From CAVVEQ01 sp963828855 (GTDB lineage: Bacteria; Chloroflexota; Anaerolineae; Anaerolineales; Anaerolineaceae): DNA of 64,000 nt. The stretch lies in NCBI GenBank assembly GCA_963828855.1, contig CAWHGB010000008.1, positions 372,001 through 436,000 of the forward strand. Reading direction: 5' to 3'. Shown one piece after another: positions 25,235-34,055 of this stretch. The notes under the pieces were generated by a model. That model saw only the letters and a list, made by a program, of their open reading frames with translations, searched no databases and was not told the DNA's origin. Made by a program: the position numbers and the translations under genes. The first letter of the stretch is position 1. Every line of letters begins with the position of its first letter.

Positions 25235-25624
25235 ATGACAGGCTATTTTGGATCCATAGAAACACAGACTCTGCAGAATGAATTTTTCCGCAAGGTACTC
25301 TTCACAGGGAAACATGCCCAGTTGGTTGTAATGTGCCTGCAGCCGGGTGAAGAGATTGGCAATGAAGTTCACAACCTTGTTGATCAGTTTTTCCGGGTTG
25401 AAGAAGGAGAGGCTAAATTCATTTTAAACGGGAAAGAGGAGCATATCGTCTCCGATAATGATGCTGCTGTAGTGCCGGCGGGGACATTCCATAATGTCAT
25501 CAATATCTCTAAAACATCGAAGTTAAAACTCTATACGGTTTATTCTCCACCCAACCATCCGGATGGCACAATTCATAAAACAAAGGCTGAGGCTGAAGAA
25601 GCCGAAAAGCATGAACACCATTGA
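25235..25624 (+). CDS. Cupin-domain protein
   Basis: A 129-residue protein; ATG 25235 is chosen because AGGAGG stands seven bases before it. Its first cupin motif is EIGNEVHNLVDQFFRVEEGE (H and E/Q ligands present in modified form) and its second is AAVVPAGTFHNVINIS with a conserved His. The C-terminus is rich in Lys, Glu and His (EAEKHEHH), which might bind metal. It begins 85 bases after acr3 and ends at a clear terminator, so it may be the last gene of the arsenic operon. The reaction is unknown. Confidence 0.75.
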   Translation: MTGYFGSIETQTLQNEFFRKVLFTGKHAQLVVMCLQPGEEIGNEVHNLVDQFFRVEEGEAKFILNGKEEHIVSDNDAAVVPAGTFHNVINISKTSKLKLYTVYSPPNHPDGTIHKTKAEAEEAEKHEHH

Positions 25625-25643
25625 CCTCTAGAGGATTGAAAGG

Positions 25644-25679
25644 AAAACCCCGGGAAACCGGGGTTTTGTTGTTTTTTCT
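25644..25679 (+). terminator. Rho-independent terminator after the arsenic operon
   Basis: Perfect stem AAAACCCCGG (25644-25653) and CCGGGGTTTT (25658-25667) with loop GAAA, followed by TTGTTTTTT. It lies 20 bases after the cupin stop. The A-rich left flank means it could also stop transcription coming from the minus-strand side. Confidence 0.85.
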
Positions 25680-25693
25680 CAAGATAAATTCTG

Positions 25694-26333
25694 CTACTGC
25701 GCAGGACCGCCGTTTTGAAACTCCATTCGTTTCTCTCCCCCTGCCGTTTCAAGCGCGAGTCCACCTTTTCCATCCGGACCGCCCGCAACGATTTCATCGA
25801 GTAATCCAAGATATTCGGTTTCCATTGAACCCGCTTCACAGGCTATTCTCGTCCTGCTTGTAATATTAATCGTTAAGCCATTCGCGGTTGAATAGTTCCC
25901 TTGATAGGTATTACAGTCGGCTTTACCGGAAACTGAACCATCCGGATAAAAGATGATCGTGTAATATTTTGGGTCCGGGTTTAACTTAATTTCGCCCGTC
26001 GATTTATTCTTTAAACTGATCCATTCCCAGTTGATCATCTGGATGGGATTTTTTGTTGGAACCAAGGTCGTCTGTGGGTTTTGATGGTGCAGGCTGGGTG
26101 CTTGTTGGTTGAGGTTTCGCGGTTGGACTCGCAGCAACGGAAGGAATTGAAGTAGGTTTGACCGGTGTATTGGTCAGCTGCGGTTTAGGGGTGGGAGTAA
26201 TAGAATTCACCGGAATAAGAGTTGGAACCTGCGGGGTTTCAACCGGGGCTGCAGCGGGTTGGCAGGAACGAATTAGGAAGAATGCCACCAAGACGGCTCC
26301 TCCGATGATCAAGTACCAATATTTTCGTTTCAT
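25694..26333 (-). CDS. META-domain protein with membrane-anchored N-terminus (one frameshift)
   Basis: Two frames join at the T6 run 26,049-26,054; removing one T gives a single protein of about 212 residues. It starts MKRKYWYLIIGGAVLVAFFL, a single membrane anchor, followed by a Cys (RSCQP) and a long Pro/Thr/Ser linker. The C-terminal domain reads INWEWISLKNKSTGEIKL, YTIIFYPDGSVSGKADCNTY and QGNYSTANGLTINI, then a TRIACEAGSMETEYLGLL motif. This is the META/HslJ fold. The family is associated with heat-shock or secreted-protein roles, but its biochemistry is open. It is convergent with the arsenic operon. Confidence 0.75.
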
Positions 26334-26433
26334 AGATCTCCTTAAAGAAATTCCAGACCTGGTATCAGATCTGGACGAATTATATTTCTTAATTTTTCCA
26401 TTAATATAGTGAAGTTACACCAATACAATAGAA

Positions 26434-27104
26434 TTAACCGTTGGATTCTTCTTTTTTCTGCGGAGACAAGAACAGATTGGCCAGGTAACCGGTGAAGGTA
26501 CCAAAGATCCCACACCGATGATGATGATCACCGCCACCAATGATTCGCCCCGAATCAGTTGTCGGGAAACCTATCTCCGTACCCAACAGTGGAAATGGTG
26601 ACCAGTCGTGTACCAGATCGCATCTGATGCGGTTTTTATATTCGCGTCCGGGTTACCTCTTCGGCTTTCAGGATCGCCAGAGCTGCCAAATTCCAGGACC
26701 AAAATCCCATCAGGAAAAGGATGATCAAAGCACTGCCAGCCCGGTCTTTGAGCAGAGTATCCAGCGATCTGTTTTAGGTCCGACTTTTCGCATCAACCGG
26801 TAAACACGAACCAGGCGGAAGACCCTTAATATCTTAGTCTGTTCGAACGGTAGACTTGCCAGAAGATCCGCCCAACCGAATTGACGGAAGAAATAATCAC
26901 TTTTCGAAGGTGCGGTCAATAAACGGTAGGTAAAATCACCCAGGAAGATGATGCTGATAGAGACTATTCATGATATTAAAAACTTTAGTTAAATCCGGAT
27001 CTTTAACAAATAAACCAACAAAAAGATTAAAAATGGAAATTACCGAGAGAACCGCGATAAAGATTTCATATCCGAGGCTTTTTAATTCCGTTTTCTGAGC
27101 CATG
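26434..27104 (-). pseudogene. Voltage-gated potassium channel, broken in several frames
   Basis: The ATG at 27104 (GGAGG upstream) opens MAQKTELKSLGYEIFIAVLS, a first membrane helix. After one shift comes SISIIFLGDFTYRLLTA, then FGWADLLASLPFEQTKILR and the charged S4-like segment RVFRLVRVYRLMRKVG. After further shifts a TISTVGYGDRFP selectivity filter is readable near 26,570, followed by an S6 helix IIIIGVGIFGTFTGYLANLF and a stop at 26434. The order S1-S4, pore (TVGYGD), S6 is that of a six-helix K+ channel of about 225 residues. At least four single-base changes separate the pieces, so no long frame survives. It is either a true pseudogene or a badly sequenced gene. Confidence 0.7.
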
Positions 27105-27151
27105 AGTTCCTCCACTAAAAAATGATTATTTGAATAGTTGCAATAAAAATA

Positions 27152-27193
27152 CCAGTCTCAGAAACCGGGTTGAATCCCGGAATCTCAGACTGG
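27152..27193 (-). terminator. Terminator hairpin after the SHOCT gene
   Basis: Arms CCAGTCTC/A and TCTCAGACTGG (27152-27162, 27183-27193) pair with one mismatch around an inner CCGGG/CCCGG helix. Read on the minus strand the hairpin is followed by TATTTTTATT. It lies about 60 bases after the SHOCT gene stop and 50 bases before the K+ channel start, so it separates the two transcripts. A smaller CCCCTCG/CGAGGGG hairpin lies at 27,206-27,237. Confidence 0.6.
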
Positions 27194-27253
27194 TTATCCG
27201 TGTTACCCCTCGGAGACTAGAAGTATCTCGAGGGGTTGATGGGATGAACTTGA

Positions 27254-27571
27254 TTAACTGCCGAGCAACTTTGCCTTGGCTTGCGTGAATTCCTCATCCG
27301 AAAGGACGCCGGCATTGTGCAACTGGGAAAGCTGCATCAGCTGGGAATTCAGGTCATCTCCTGCCGGAGCGGCTATTTGCTGCTGCTCCGCTGGTGCCTG
27401 CACATACACAACTTCGGGTTCAGCGGCTGCTGCAGCTGCCTGCTGCTGGGCTGCCTGGTTGGCATATTTTTGGTCCTGGTGATGATGGACAGCCCCTGCT
27501 GTTCCAGCTACGACTGCGGTCGTCGCAGCCACGCGGACAACCCTTCGACCTACTGCTCTTCTTCGCATCAT
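27254..27571 (-). CDS. SHOCT-domain protein
   Basis: A 105-residue protein. The basic N-terminus MMRRRAVGRRVVRVAATTAV and a short hydrophobic Ala/Val/Gly stretch could associate with membrane. A Gln/Ala-rich linker follows. The last 30 residues, LMQLSQLHNAGVLSDEEFTQ and AKAKLLGS, are the short C-terminal oligomerisation helix pair called SHOCT. Such proteins are widespread and of unknown function. It lies 58 bases after the DUF6325 gene on the same strand and is probably co-transcribed with it. Confidence 0.8.
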   Translation of the reverse strand: MMRRRAVGRRVVRVAATTAVVAGTAGAVHHHQDQKYANQAAQQQAAAAAAEPEVVYVQAPAEQQQIAAPAGDDLNSQLMQLSQLHNAGVLSDEEFTQAKAKLLGS

Positions 27572-27629
27572 AATGGTTTTCTCCTGATTATTTTTGTTTA
27601 CTGAGTGGTCATTAACTCAATAAGGATTG

Positions 27630-28061
27630 TTATTTATCCGCCAGGGCAAGGTCTCTCACAACCTCGAGAACAACCTCGTTCGGAATTCGTTCCTGCATTA
27701 AAACCTGACCTTCGGCTCGCAGAACAGCTTCCTTAAATCCGACCGTCCACAAATTCTCATAAAGTAGTAAGCCGGCTGTAGAGTTATTTTCCAGTTTTGC
27801 GCCGATCATTTCAATGTCATCTTTCTTGATCATGCCCTGAGTTGCGACTTTCGTGGGATCAAAAATGGCGACAAATTCGACATCGGGTTGTTGGATCTCT
27901 TTAACCGTGACCACACCCTGCGCATCTTTATAGATGATCACCATATCAATGACGCGGATGATCTTTTGAGACATGAGACTATTCAGCTCTTTGAGGATTT
28001 CTCCTCTGAACTTGTTGCCCTTGAATTCAAGGGCGAGAAAATCAATTGCACCGTATGTCAT
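27630..28061 (-). CDS. DUF6325-type conserved hypothetical protein
   Basis: A 143-residue soluble protein. The pattern GAIDFLALEFKGNKFRGEIL, MSQKIIRVIDMVIIYKDAQG and then a Leu-rich middle with LLLYENLWTVGFKEAVLRAE matches what I recall of the DUF6325 family, often found next to SHOCT proteins as here. No catalytic motif is seen. The family is usually linked to stress or membrane-associated functions without proof. The assignment is from memory of the motif, not from a search. Confidence 0.6.
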   Translation of the reverse strand: MTYGAIDFLALEFKGNKFRGEILKELNSLMSQKIIRVIDMVIIYKDAQGVVTVKEIQQPDVEFVAIFDPTKVATQGMIKKDDIEMIGAKLENNSTAGLLLYENLWTVGFKEAVLRAEGQVLMQERIPNEVVLEVVRDLALADK

Positions 28062-28187
28062 CTTTTATTCTCCTTTTCTTGATTTGGATAAATTCAATAT
28101 CTTATTCCAAATTATAAATCCATTCTTGAATTTTTCAATTACCCGAAGGGAGCAATTCCTTTTGCGGCTGAAAATTAAACCTAAACC

Positions 28188-28907
28188 TTATAAACCGATG
28201 TTATAACCCGGCAGAACTCTTGAGAGAAGCCTGAAGGAATCAAAGAAAAGCATCAAGCCTGCCAGGATCAAAATGATCCCCATCACGACCTCAGTGATCC
28301 GCATGACCCGGGAATACTTTCGTAGAATCACGGTCACCCAGCCGATTCCCAGCGCTGCTGCGAGAAAAGGAATAGCGAGACCAATTGAATAAGCGGTTCC
28401 AAGCAATACCGCCCAAGCGATCGAACCCCCGTTGAGAGAATAAGTGAGTATCAAACCCAGGATTGGACCTACGCATGGGGTCCAACCGGCAGAAAAAATG
28501 ACCCCAAAAACAAATGAAGTAACCAAGCCGAACCTTTTGGGCACAGGACGATGGATCTTTCGTTCATAATCCAGCCAGGGAATCCTGTATAACCCGGTTA
28601 GGTGGATCCCAAAAATAATCACCACGATCCCGCCGATCTTTGCCAGCCACGATTGAAAATCCGAAAGCAGTAAACCAAGGGATGCGGCAATGATATTAAA
28701 AAGGATGAAAACCAGGCTGAAACCGAGGACGAAAGCGAGTCCATGAAAAAAAGTTGACCATCGATCAGAACGGGAATAATCATCCCCTGCTGCCCGGCCA
28801 CCCAGGTACCCAATATAAACTGGAACGAGGGCGAGGACGCACGGCGATAAGAATGACGCAAGCCCTGCCAGAAAAGCAAGCCAGATTCCGATATTGGAAG
28901 CTTCCAT
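28188..28907 (-). CDS. ccdA: Cytochrome c biogenesis/thiol-disulfide transport protein, CcdA family
   Basis: A 239-residue membrane protein with six hydrophobic segments. The two redox Cys needed to pass electrons across the membrane are in the family motifs GLASFLSPCVLALVPVYIGY (helix 1) and FSAGWTPCVGPILG (helix 4). CcdA moves reducing equivalents from cytoplasmic thioredoxin to extracytoplasmic thiol proteins, used in cytochrome c maturation or protein repair. No cytochrome gene is adjacent. A 20-base perfect palindrome lies 50 bases upstream of its start. Confidence 0.88.
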   Translation of the reverse strand: MEASNIGIWLAFLAGLASFLSPCVLALVPVYIGYLGGRAAGDDYSRSDRWSTFFHGLAFVLGFSLVFILFNIIAASLGLLLSDFQSWLAKIGGIVVIIFGIHLTGLYRIPWLDYERKIHRPVPKRFGLVTSFVFGVIFSAGWTPCVGPILGLILTYSLNGGSIAWAVLLGTAYSIGLAIPFLAAALGIGWVTVILRKYSRVMRITEVVMGIILILAGLMLFFDSFRLLSRVLPGYNIGL

Positions 28908-28956
28908 ATGAACTTACCCATTTTACCTTTTGCCGGTATCGAAAAGTCTGTCAGGG

Positions 28957-28976
28957 AGGGATTATTAATAATCCCT
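28957..28976. promoter_or_regulatory. 20-base perfect palindrome between ccdA and trmD
   Basis: AGGGATTATTAATAATCCCT has ten-base arms with no spacer. It stands 50 bases upstream of ccdA (minus) and about 100 bases upstream of trmD (plus). It lacks a loop and a T-run, so a protein-binding operator is more likely than a terminator. The regulator is unknown. Confidence 0.5.
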
Positions 28977-29077
28977 AACAACATTTTTTATCCTCATTGG
29001 TTTTCTTATCCAAACACCGAATTGGTGGAATGTACTGACTACTTGCCCCTGGATGGTCTACCAGCTAAAATCTATTT

Positions 29078-29833
29078 ATGAAATTCGATATTTTCACGTT
29101 ATTTCCGGAAGTTTTCAATCCATACTTCGAGACCAGTATCCTTAAACGTGCTGTCCAAAATAACCTTCTGGAGATCCGCCTGCACAATATCCGGAATTGG
29201 ACCACCGATAAACACCACACCACCGACGATACCCCCTACGGCGGCGGCGGAGGCATGGTGATGAAACCGGAACCGGTCTTCGCGGCGGTCGAATCCGTGC
29301 TGGGTGTGAATCGGGATTTCCCCTGCATCCTGCTTACCCCCCAGGGAAGACCCTATAACCACAGCATCGCCCGGCAATTGGCGGAGCAAGACCGTATCGC
29401 TCTGCTCTGCGGGCATTACGAGGGGATCGACGAACGGATCCGCGAGCACCTGGTAACCGATGAGATCTCCATCGGGGATTACGTTCTCACCGGCGGCGAG
29501 CTTGCAGCTATGATCCTGGTTGATAGCGTTACCCGCTTTCTTCCGGGTGTGCTTGGAGATCCGGAAGGCGCGGATGATGATTCCTTCGCCTCCGGCTTGC
29601 TTGAATACCCGCACTACACCCGTCCGGAGGAGTTCCGCGGCTGGAAGGTTCCCGAAGTGCTGCTTTCCGGTAATCACAAAGTGATCGAGCAGTGGCGCAG
29701 GGAACAGGCACTAAAACGCACATATGATCGCAGGCCTGATCTCCTTGAGTCGCTTGAATTGAGCAAAAAAGAAAAAGAATTTCTAATGAGGCTGGAAGAC
29801 GAGAAACCAATAAAAAAGGGAGGCTTGGAATGA
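29078..29833 (+). CDS. trmD: tRNA (guanine37-N1)-methyltransferase
   Basis: A 251-residue SPOUT-class enzyme that methylates G37 next to the anticodon, preventing +1 frameshifting. It starts MKFDIFTLFPEVFNPYF and has DDTPYGGGGGMVMKPEPVF and LLTPQGRPYNHSIARQL. The knot region follows as CGHYEGIDERIREHLVTDEI with SIGDYVLTGGELAAMILVDS. The active-site Asp (DDDSFASGLLEYPHYTRP) and the C-terminal helical domain are complete. The usual rpsP-rimM-rplS neighbours are absent. Its stop overlaps the next MFS gene (ATGA). Confidence 0.95.
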   Translation: MKFDIFTLFPEVFNPYFETSILKRAVQNNLLEIRLHNIRNWTTDKHHTTDDTPYGGGGGMVMKPEPVFAAVESVLGVNRDFPCILLTPQGRPYNHSIARQLAEQDRIALLCGHYEGIDERIREHLVTDEISIGDYVLTGGELAAMILVDSVTRFLPGVLGDPEGADDDSFASGLLEYPHYTRPEEFRGWKVPEVLLSGNHKVIEQWRREQALKRTYDRRPDLLESLELSKKEKEFLMRLEDEKPIKKGGLE

Positions 29834-31089
29834 AATTCAGCATCGGAAAAACATTTCTGCTGGGGTTCGGTTTTTTTGGGGTCAGCGTCATCTGGAGCGT
29901 TTATAACGCGTACGTCCCCATTTTTCTTCAAGACCGGTTTCTGCTGGCAGCCGCCTTTATCGGGGTTTTTATGACCCTGGATAATATTGCCGCTTTATTC
30001 ATTCAACCCGCCGTGGGTGCCTGGTCGGACCGCATCCACACGCGGCTCGGCCGCCGGCTGCCTTTCATCCTCGTGGGTGCGCCGATCGCGGCGTTATCTT
30101 TCATCATGCTGCCCCTTGCTGGCAGTTTGTTTGCCTTCTTCCTGGCATCCGTCGCGCTTCTGATCAGCATGGCAGTCTGGCGGACCCCGGTGGTGGCACT
30201 GATGCCGGATATCACCCCTTCAAAGTACCGCTCGCAGGCAAATGGGATCATCAACCTTATGGGCGGGTTGGGAGCAATCATCGCTTTCATCGGCGGGGCA
30301 AAACTCTACGACATGAACCCGGAGTACCCCTTCCTGATGGGAGCCGTTCTCGTGGTTCTGGCTGCTGTTCTTGTACTGATTTTCATACGCGAGCCGAAAA
30401 TCCCGGAACCTTCCCAAGAGGAAGAAAAACCCGGTTTGATCAACAGCCTAAAAACCATGTGGGGGTCACCGGATCGATCCGAATTGCGGCTGCTGAGCGC
30501 GATCTTCTTCTGGTTCGTCGCTTATGCGGGGATCGAGGCTTTTTTTACCCTTTTTACCAAAAATTACTTGTTACTGCCCGAATCAGATGGAGCAAGAATG
30601 ATGGGGCAGCTCTCACTCTTCTTCGTGATCTTCGCCATCCCGGCTGGATATATCGGCTCCGCTTTGGGTAGGAAAAAGACAATTATTTGTGGAGTGAGCC
30701 TGATGATGGTTTGCGTGGCTTCCATTTATGTCATCCCTCAGGAGACTCTGGCAACCCTTAACACCACCCTGCCCCTGGTTGGGCCTATCTACACGCTCAG
30801 CTATATCATGATGATCCTCGGCGTTGCCTGGGCGTTGATCAACATCAACTCCCTGCCGATGGTTGTGGATATGACCGACGCGGTGCATATCGGTACCTAT
30901 ACCGGGTTGTATTATCTCTTTTCCACGCTCGCCGCGGTTCTTGGGCCTATCCTCTATGGCGGGATCATCCAGGCGAGCGGTGATCAGTACCGTCTGCTGA
31001 TGCTGATTTCCCCGTTTTTCCTGCTCTTTGCACTGCTGGCCATGCTGGGGGTAAAGCGGGGTGAACCCAATAATACCCAGGCGGAGTGA
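29830..31089 (+). CDS. MFS transporter, sugar/SLC45-like
   Basis: A 419-residue protein with twelve hydrophobic segments. Its ATG overlaps the trmD stop. Helix 1 is FLLGFGFFGVSVIWSVYNAY; the loop 2-3 motif is AVGAWSDRIHTRLGRRLPFI, with the D-R-x-x-x-R-x-G-R-R-x-P pattern of the glycoside/sucrose (GPH, SLC45-like) branch. VALMPDITPSKYRSQANGII is the second family signature. It likely moves a sugar with a cation, but nothing nearby fixes the substrate. Coupling to trmD appears fortuitous. Confidence 0.8.
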   Translation: MKFSIGKTFLLGFGFFGVSVIWSVYNAYVPIFLQDRFLLAAAFIGVFMTLDNIAALFIQPAVGAWSDRIHTRLGRRLPFILVGAPIAALSFIMLPLAGSLFAFFLASVALLISMAVWRTPVVALMPDITPSKYRSQANGIINLMGGLGAIIAFIGGAKLYDMNPEYPFLMGAVLVVLAAVLVLIFIREPKIPEPSQEEEKPGLINSLKTMWGSPDRSELRLLSAIFFWFVAYAGIEAFFTLFTKNYLLLPESDGARMMGQLSLFFVIFAIPAGYIGSALGRKKTIICGVSLMMVCVASIYVIPQETLATLNTTLPLVGPIYTLSYIMMILGVAWALININSLPMVVDMTDAVHIGTYTGLYYLFSTLAAVLGPILYGGIIQASGDQYRLLMLISPFFLLFALLAMLGVKRGEPNNTQAE

Positions 31090-31207
31090 TTTTCTTAAAA
31101 AATGTTGCATATACCCGGAATTAACGCTATACTCATTGGTGCACAGGGAATATCAATTTCTGGTATATCCCTGGCAAAACCCACTATTTTCTCAGGAGGA
31201 GAAACAG

Positions 31208-32368
31208 ATGTCTAAAAAGTTGTTTGCTGTTTTAGGTGTCTTGATCATGGTCTCCATGATCCTTTCGGCGTGCGCCCAGCCGACAGCGGCACCCACTGAA
31301 GCCCCCGTCGCGCCGACAGAAGCACCCCCACCCACCGAAGTTCCCCCAACCGAAGCCCCCAAGCTTCTGATGGGCGAGGTTACCGATATGGGTGGCGTGG
31401 ATGACAAATCCTTCAATGCTCTTGGATGGAAGGGTCTCCAGGATGCCGCAGCTGAGCTCGGTGTGGAAGCAAAATATCTGGAATCCACCCAGCAGTCAGA
31501 TTACGCCAAGAACATCCAACAGTTCCTCACTGAAAAAGCTTCCCTGATCACAACGGTTGGCTTCCTCCTCGGTGTGGATACCGCCACTGCCGCCAAAGCG
31601 AACCCTGATACAAAGTTCGCGATCGTTGATTATGCGTTCCCCGATTGCTGGCCGGGTGCGGTTGTTGGTAAGGACTGCGGTTCCGATGTTGAGCTGCCGA
31701 ATGTGGTTGGACTGACCTTCCAGACCGATGAAGCTGCCTTCCTGGCTGGCATGCTGGCCGCCGGGACGAGCAAGTCCGGAGTACTTGGTACCTACGGTGG
31801 TATGAACCTCCCGACTGTTTCCATCTTCATGAAAGGTTTGGAAGCCGGCGCTAAATACTACAATCAGCTGAATGGCACGAACGTGAAAGTTCTCGGATGG
31901 GATACCTGCAAAAATGACGGTACCTTCACCGGAAACTTCAGCAGCACCGATGATGCCCGCAAGATCACTGAATCCATGGCCCAGGAAGGCGCTGACGTCT
32001 TCATGGGTGTTGGTGGACCTATCGGGCAGGGTTCCGCTGCATACTGCAAGGAAACCGGAACCTGCACGTATATCGGTGTGGATGCGGACTGGTACGAAAC
32101 CGTCCCTGAATACAAGGCAACCTACCTCACCAGCGTTCTTAAAAAGATCGATGTTGCCGTCCTTGATGCAGCGAAGTCAGTTGTTGATGGAACCTACAAA
32201 GGTGGCATCAAGAATTTCGCCCTGAAGGATGGCGGTGTGGATATCGCCCCATTGCACGACCTGGCTTCTGCGGTCACCCCCGAATTAATGGCCCAGGTTG
32301 AACAGGCCAAAGCCGACCTCATCTCCGGTAAGATCACCGTGGATGGTGTCCTGGCCTGCCCTGAATAA
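31208..32368 (+). CDS. BMP-family ABC transporter substrate-binding lipoprotein
   Basis: A 386-residue lipoprotein. ATG 31208 follows CAGGAGGAG and starts a signal peptide MSKKLFAVLGVLIMVSMILS with lipobox SAC (Cys 22) and a Thr/Pro/Ala/Glu linker. The mature part has the BMP (Med/TmpC) features VTDMGGVDDKSFNALGWKGL, YLESTQQSDYAKNIQQFL, NVVGLTFQTDEAAFLAGMLA and VLGTYGGMNLPTVSIFMKGL. Proteins of this family bind purine nucleosides. It is followed by a terminator-like hairpin, then an ATPase and two permeases, making a complete importer. Confidence 0.92.
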   Translation: MSKKLFAVLGVLIMVSMILSACAQPTAAPTEAPVAPTEAPPPTEVPPTEAPKLLMGEVTDMGGVDDKSFNALGWKGLQDAAAELGVEAKYLESTQQSDYAKNIQQFLTEKASLITTVGFLLGVDTATAAKANPDTKFAIVDYAFPDCWPGAVVGKDCGSDVELPNVVGLTFQTDEAAFLAGMLAAGTSKSGVLGTYGGMNLPTVSIFMKGLEAGAKYYNQLNGTNVKVLGWDTCKNDGTFTGNFSSTDDARKITESMAQEGADVFMGVGGPIGQGSAAYCKETGTCTYIGVDADWYETVPEYKATYLTSVLKKIDVAVLDAAKSVVDGTYKGGIKNFALKDGGVDIAPLHDLASAVTPELMAQVEQAKADLISGKITVDGVLACPE

Positions 32369-32386
32369 GTAACTTGTCGATTCAAA

Positions 32387-32420
32387 AAGAGAGCCGGTTC
32401 AAACCGGCTCTCTTTTTTTG
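32387..32420 (+). terminator. Terminator-like hairpin after the BMP lipoprotein gene
   Basis: Stem AGAGAGCCGGTT / AACCGGCTCTCT with a two- to four-base loop followed by TTTTTTT. It lies 19 bases after the lipoprotein stop and about 55 bases before the ATPase start. Partial termination here would give excess binding protein over the membrane complex, as is common in such operons. Confidence 0.85.
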
Positions 32421-32472
32421 AATTCTGATAAAATAATATCAGTTCTGCTGATCACATTTCAGGGAGTTGCAC

Positions 32473-34044
32473 ATGCCTAAAGTATTGGAACTTAGCGGAA
32501 TTACCAAGCGTTTCCCCGGCTGTTTGGCAAATGACCATGTAGATATCACTTTAAATAAAGGTGAAATCCTGGCATTGCTGGGTGAAAATGGTGCCGGTAA
32601 AACCACGTTGATGAACATCCTTTACGGTTTATATAAACCCGATGAAGGTATCATCCGGATCAATGGGAAGGAAGTATCCATCAAAGGTCCTACGGATGCC
32701 ATCGCCCAGGGGATTGGGATGGTTCATCAACACTTTATGCTCATCCCGGTAATGACTGTTACAGAAAATGTTATGCTGGGTGTGGAAAAAACAAAAGGCG
32801 GCGTTGTCCTCGATAAAGCCTCGGTGGAAAAACGCATCCGAGAAATTTCTGATCAATATGGCCTTGAGGTTGACCCGTCAGCATATATCAAGGATATTCC
32901 AGTTGGAACCCAGCAAAGGGTGGAGATCATCAAGGTTCTGTTCCGCAATGCAGAAATCCTGATCCTTGATGAACCCACAGCGGTGCTCACCCCCCAGGAA
33001 GTGGAAGGGCTTTTCGAAGTCATCCATTCCCTGATCGATAAGGGGATTTCCATCATTTTTATTACCCACAAATTAAAAGAAGTGATGGAGATCGCGGATC
33101 GAATCACTGTACTGCGCCAGGGCAAATCCGTTGGATCTGTGACCCCCAAGGATACCAATCCCGAAAAATTAGCAGCCATGATGGTCGGGCGGGACGTGAA
33201 TCTGACCGTTGAGAAAACAGAGGCCAAACCGGCAGGGGTTGCCCTGGAAGTAAATGATCTATATGTAAGGGATGAAAGGGAAAACCTGACCGTCAATGGT
33301 CTTTCATTGGATGTCCACCTGGGTGAGATCCTGGGTATCGCAGGAGTCCAGGGAAATGGGCAGACGGAATTGGTGTACGCCTTGACTGGTCTTTCGAAGG
33401 CGGAGGCAGGGGAAATAAAAATTTTGGGTGAACCACTCAAAAAACCCACTCCCCGGAAAATCCTTGAACAAGGGGTCGCGCATGTCCCCGAGGATAGGCA
33501 AAAACATGGGCTCATCCTCTCTTTCCCTGTTTACGACAACCTTGTCCTCTGCACATATTACCTGCCGCCTTTTTCAAATCGAGGTGTGCTGAAAGAGAAG
33601 ACAATCATCAGTACCGCAGAAGAACTCGTGGATCAGTACAGCGTCCGCACCCCCAATGTGTATGTGAATGCTTCCACGCTCTCCGGCGGCAATCAGCAGA
33701 AGGTGATCATCGCCAGGGAGCTATCCCGGCCGACCAAGCTGGTGATCGCCTCCCAACCTACCCGGGGATTGGATGTAGGTTCGATCGAATATATCCATAA
33801 GCAGATCGTCAAGAAACGCGATGAGGGTACGGCAGTTTTACTGGTTTCTCCCGAACTGGATGAGATCATTGCGTTATCCGACCGGATCGCGGTGATGTAT
33901 AAGGGGCGCATCGTGGATGTCGTACCCGGTAAAAGTGTAAATCGCCAATATCTTGGCCTCCTGATGGCTGGTGTATCTGTTGAGGAAGCCCTCGCGACCA
34001 CTCCACGCCAAACCACAGAAGGCGCTGTGGAACGCGTATTTTAG
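32473..34044 (+). CDS. Nucleoside-type ABC transporter ATP-binding protein (two NBDs)
   Basis: A 523-residue protein with two nucleotide-binding domains in tandem, as in RbsA/NupO. ATG 32473 is preferred to the TTG six bases before because of its spacing from CAGGGAG. The first domain has LLGENGAGKTTLMNILYGLY (Walker A) and LILDEPTAVLTPQEVEGLF (Walker B). The second has IAGVQGNGQTELVYALTG (degenerate Walker A), TLSGGNQQKVIIARELSR (signature) and a degenerate Walker B (LVIASQPTRGLD). The Q-P in place of D-E-P is usual for the second site of this family. It powers uptake through the two following permeases. Confidence 0.92.
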   Translation: MPKVLELSGITKRFPGCLANDHVDITLNKGEILALLGENGAGKTTLMNILYGLYKPDEGIIRINGKEVSIKGPTDAIAQGIGMVHQHFMLIPVMTVTENVMLGVEKTKGGVVLDKASVEKRIREISDQYGLEVDPSAYIKDIPVGTQQRVEIIKVLFRNAEILILDEPTAVLTPQEVEGLFEVIHSLIDKGISIIFITHKLKEVMEIADRITVLRQGKSVGSVTPKDTNPEKLAAMMVGRDVNLTVEKTEAKPAGVALEVNDLYVRDERENLTVNGLSLDVHLGEILGIAGVQGNGQTELVYALTGLSKAEAGEIKILGEPLKKPTPRKILEQGVAHVPEDRQKHGLILSFPVYDNLVLCTYYLPPFSNRGVLKEKTIISTAEELVDQYSVRTPNVYVNASTLSGGNQQKVIIARELSRPTKLVIASQPTRGLDVGSIEYIHKQIVKKRDEGTAVLLVSPELDEIIALSDRIAVMYKGRIVDVVPGKSVNRQYLGLLMAGVSVEEALATTPRQTTEGAVERVF

Positions 34045-34055
34045 GAGGAATGACA

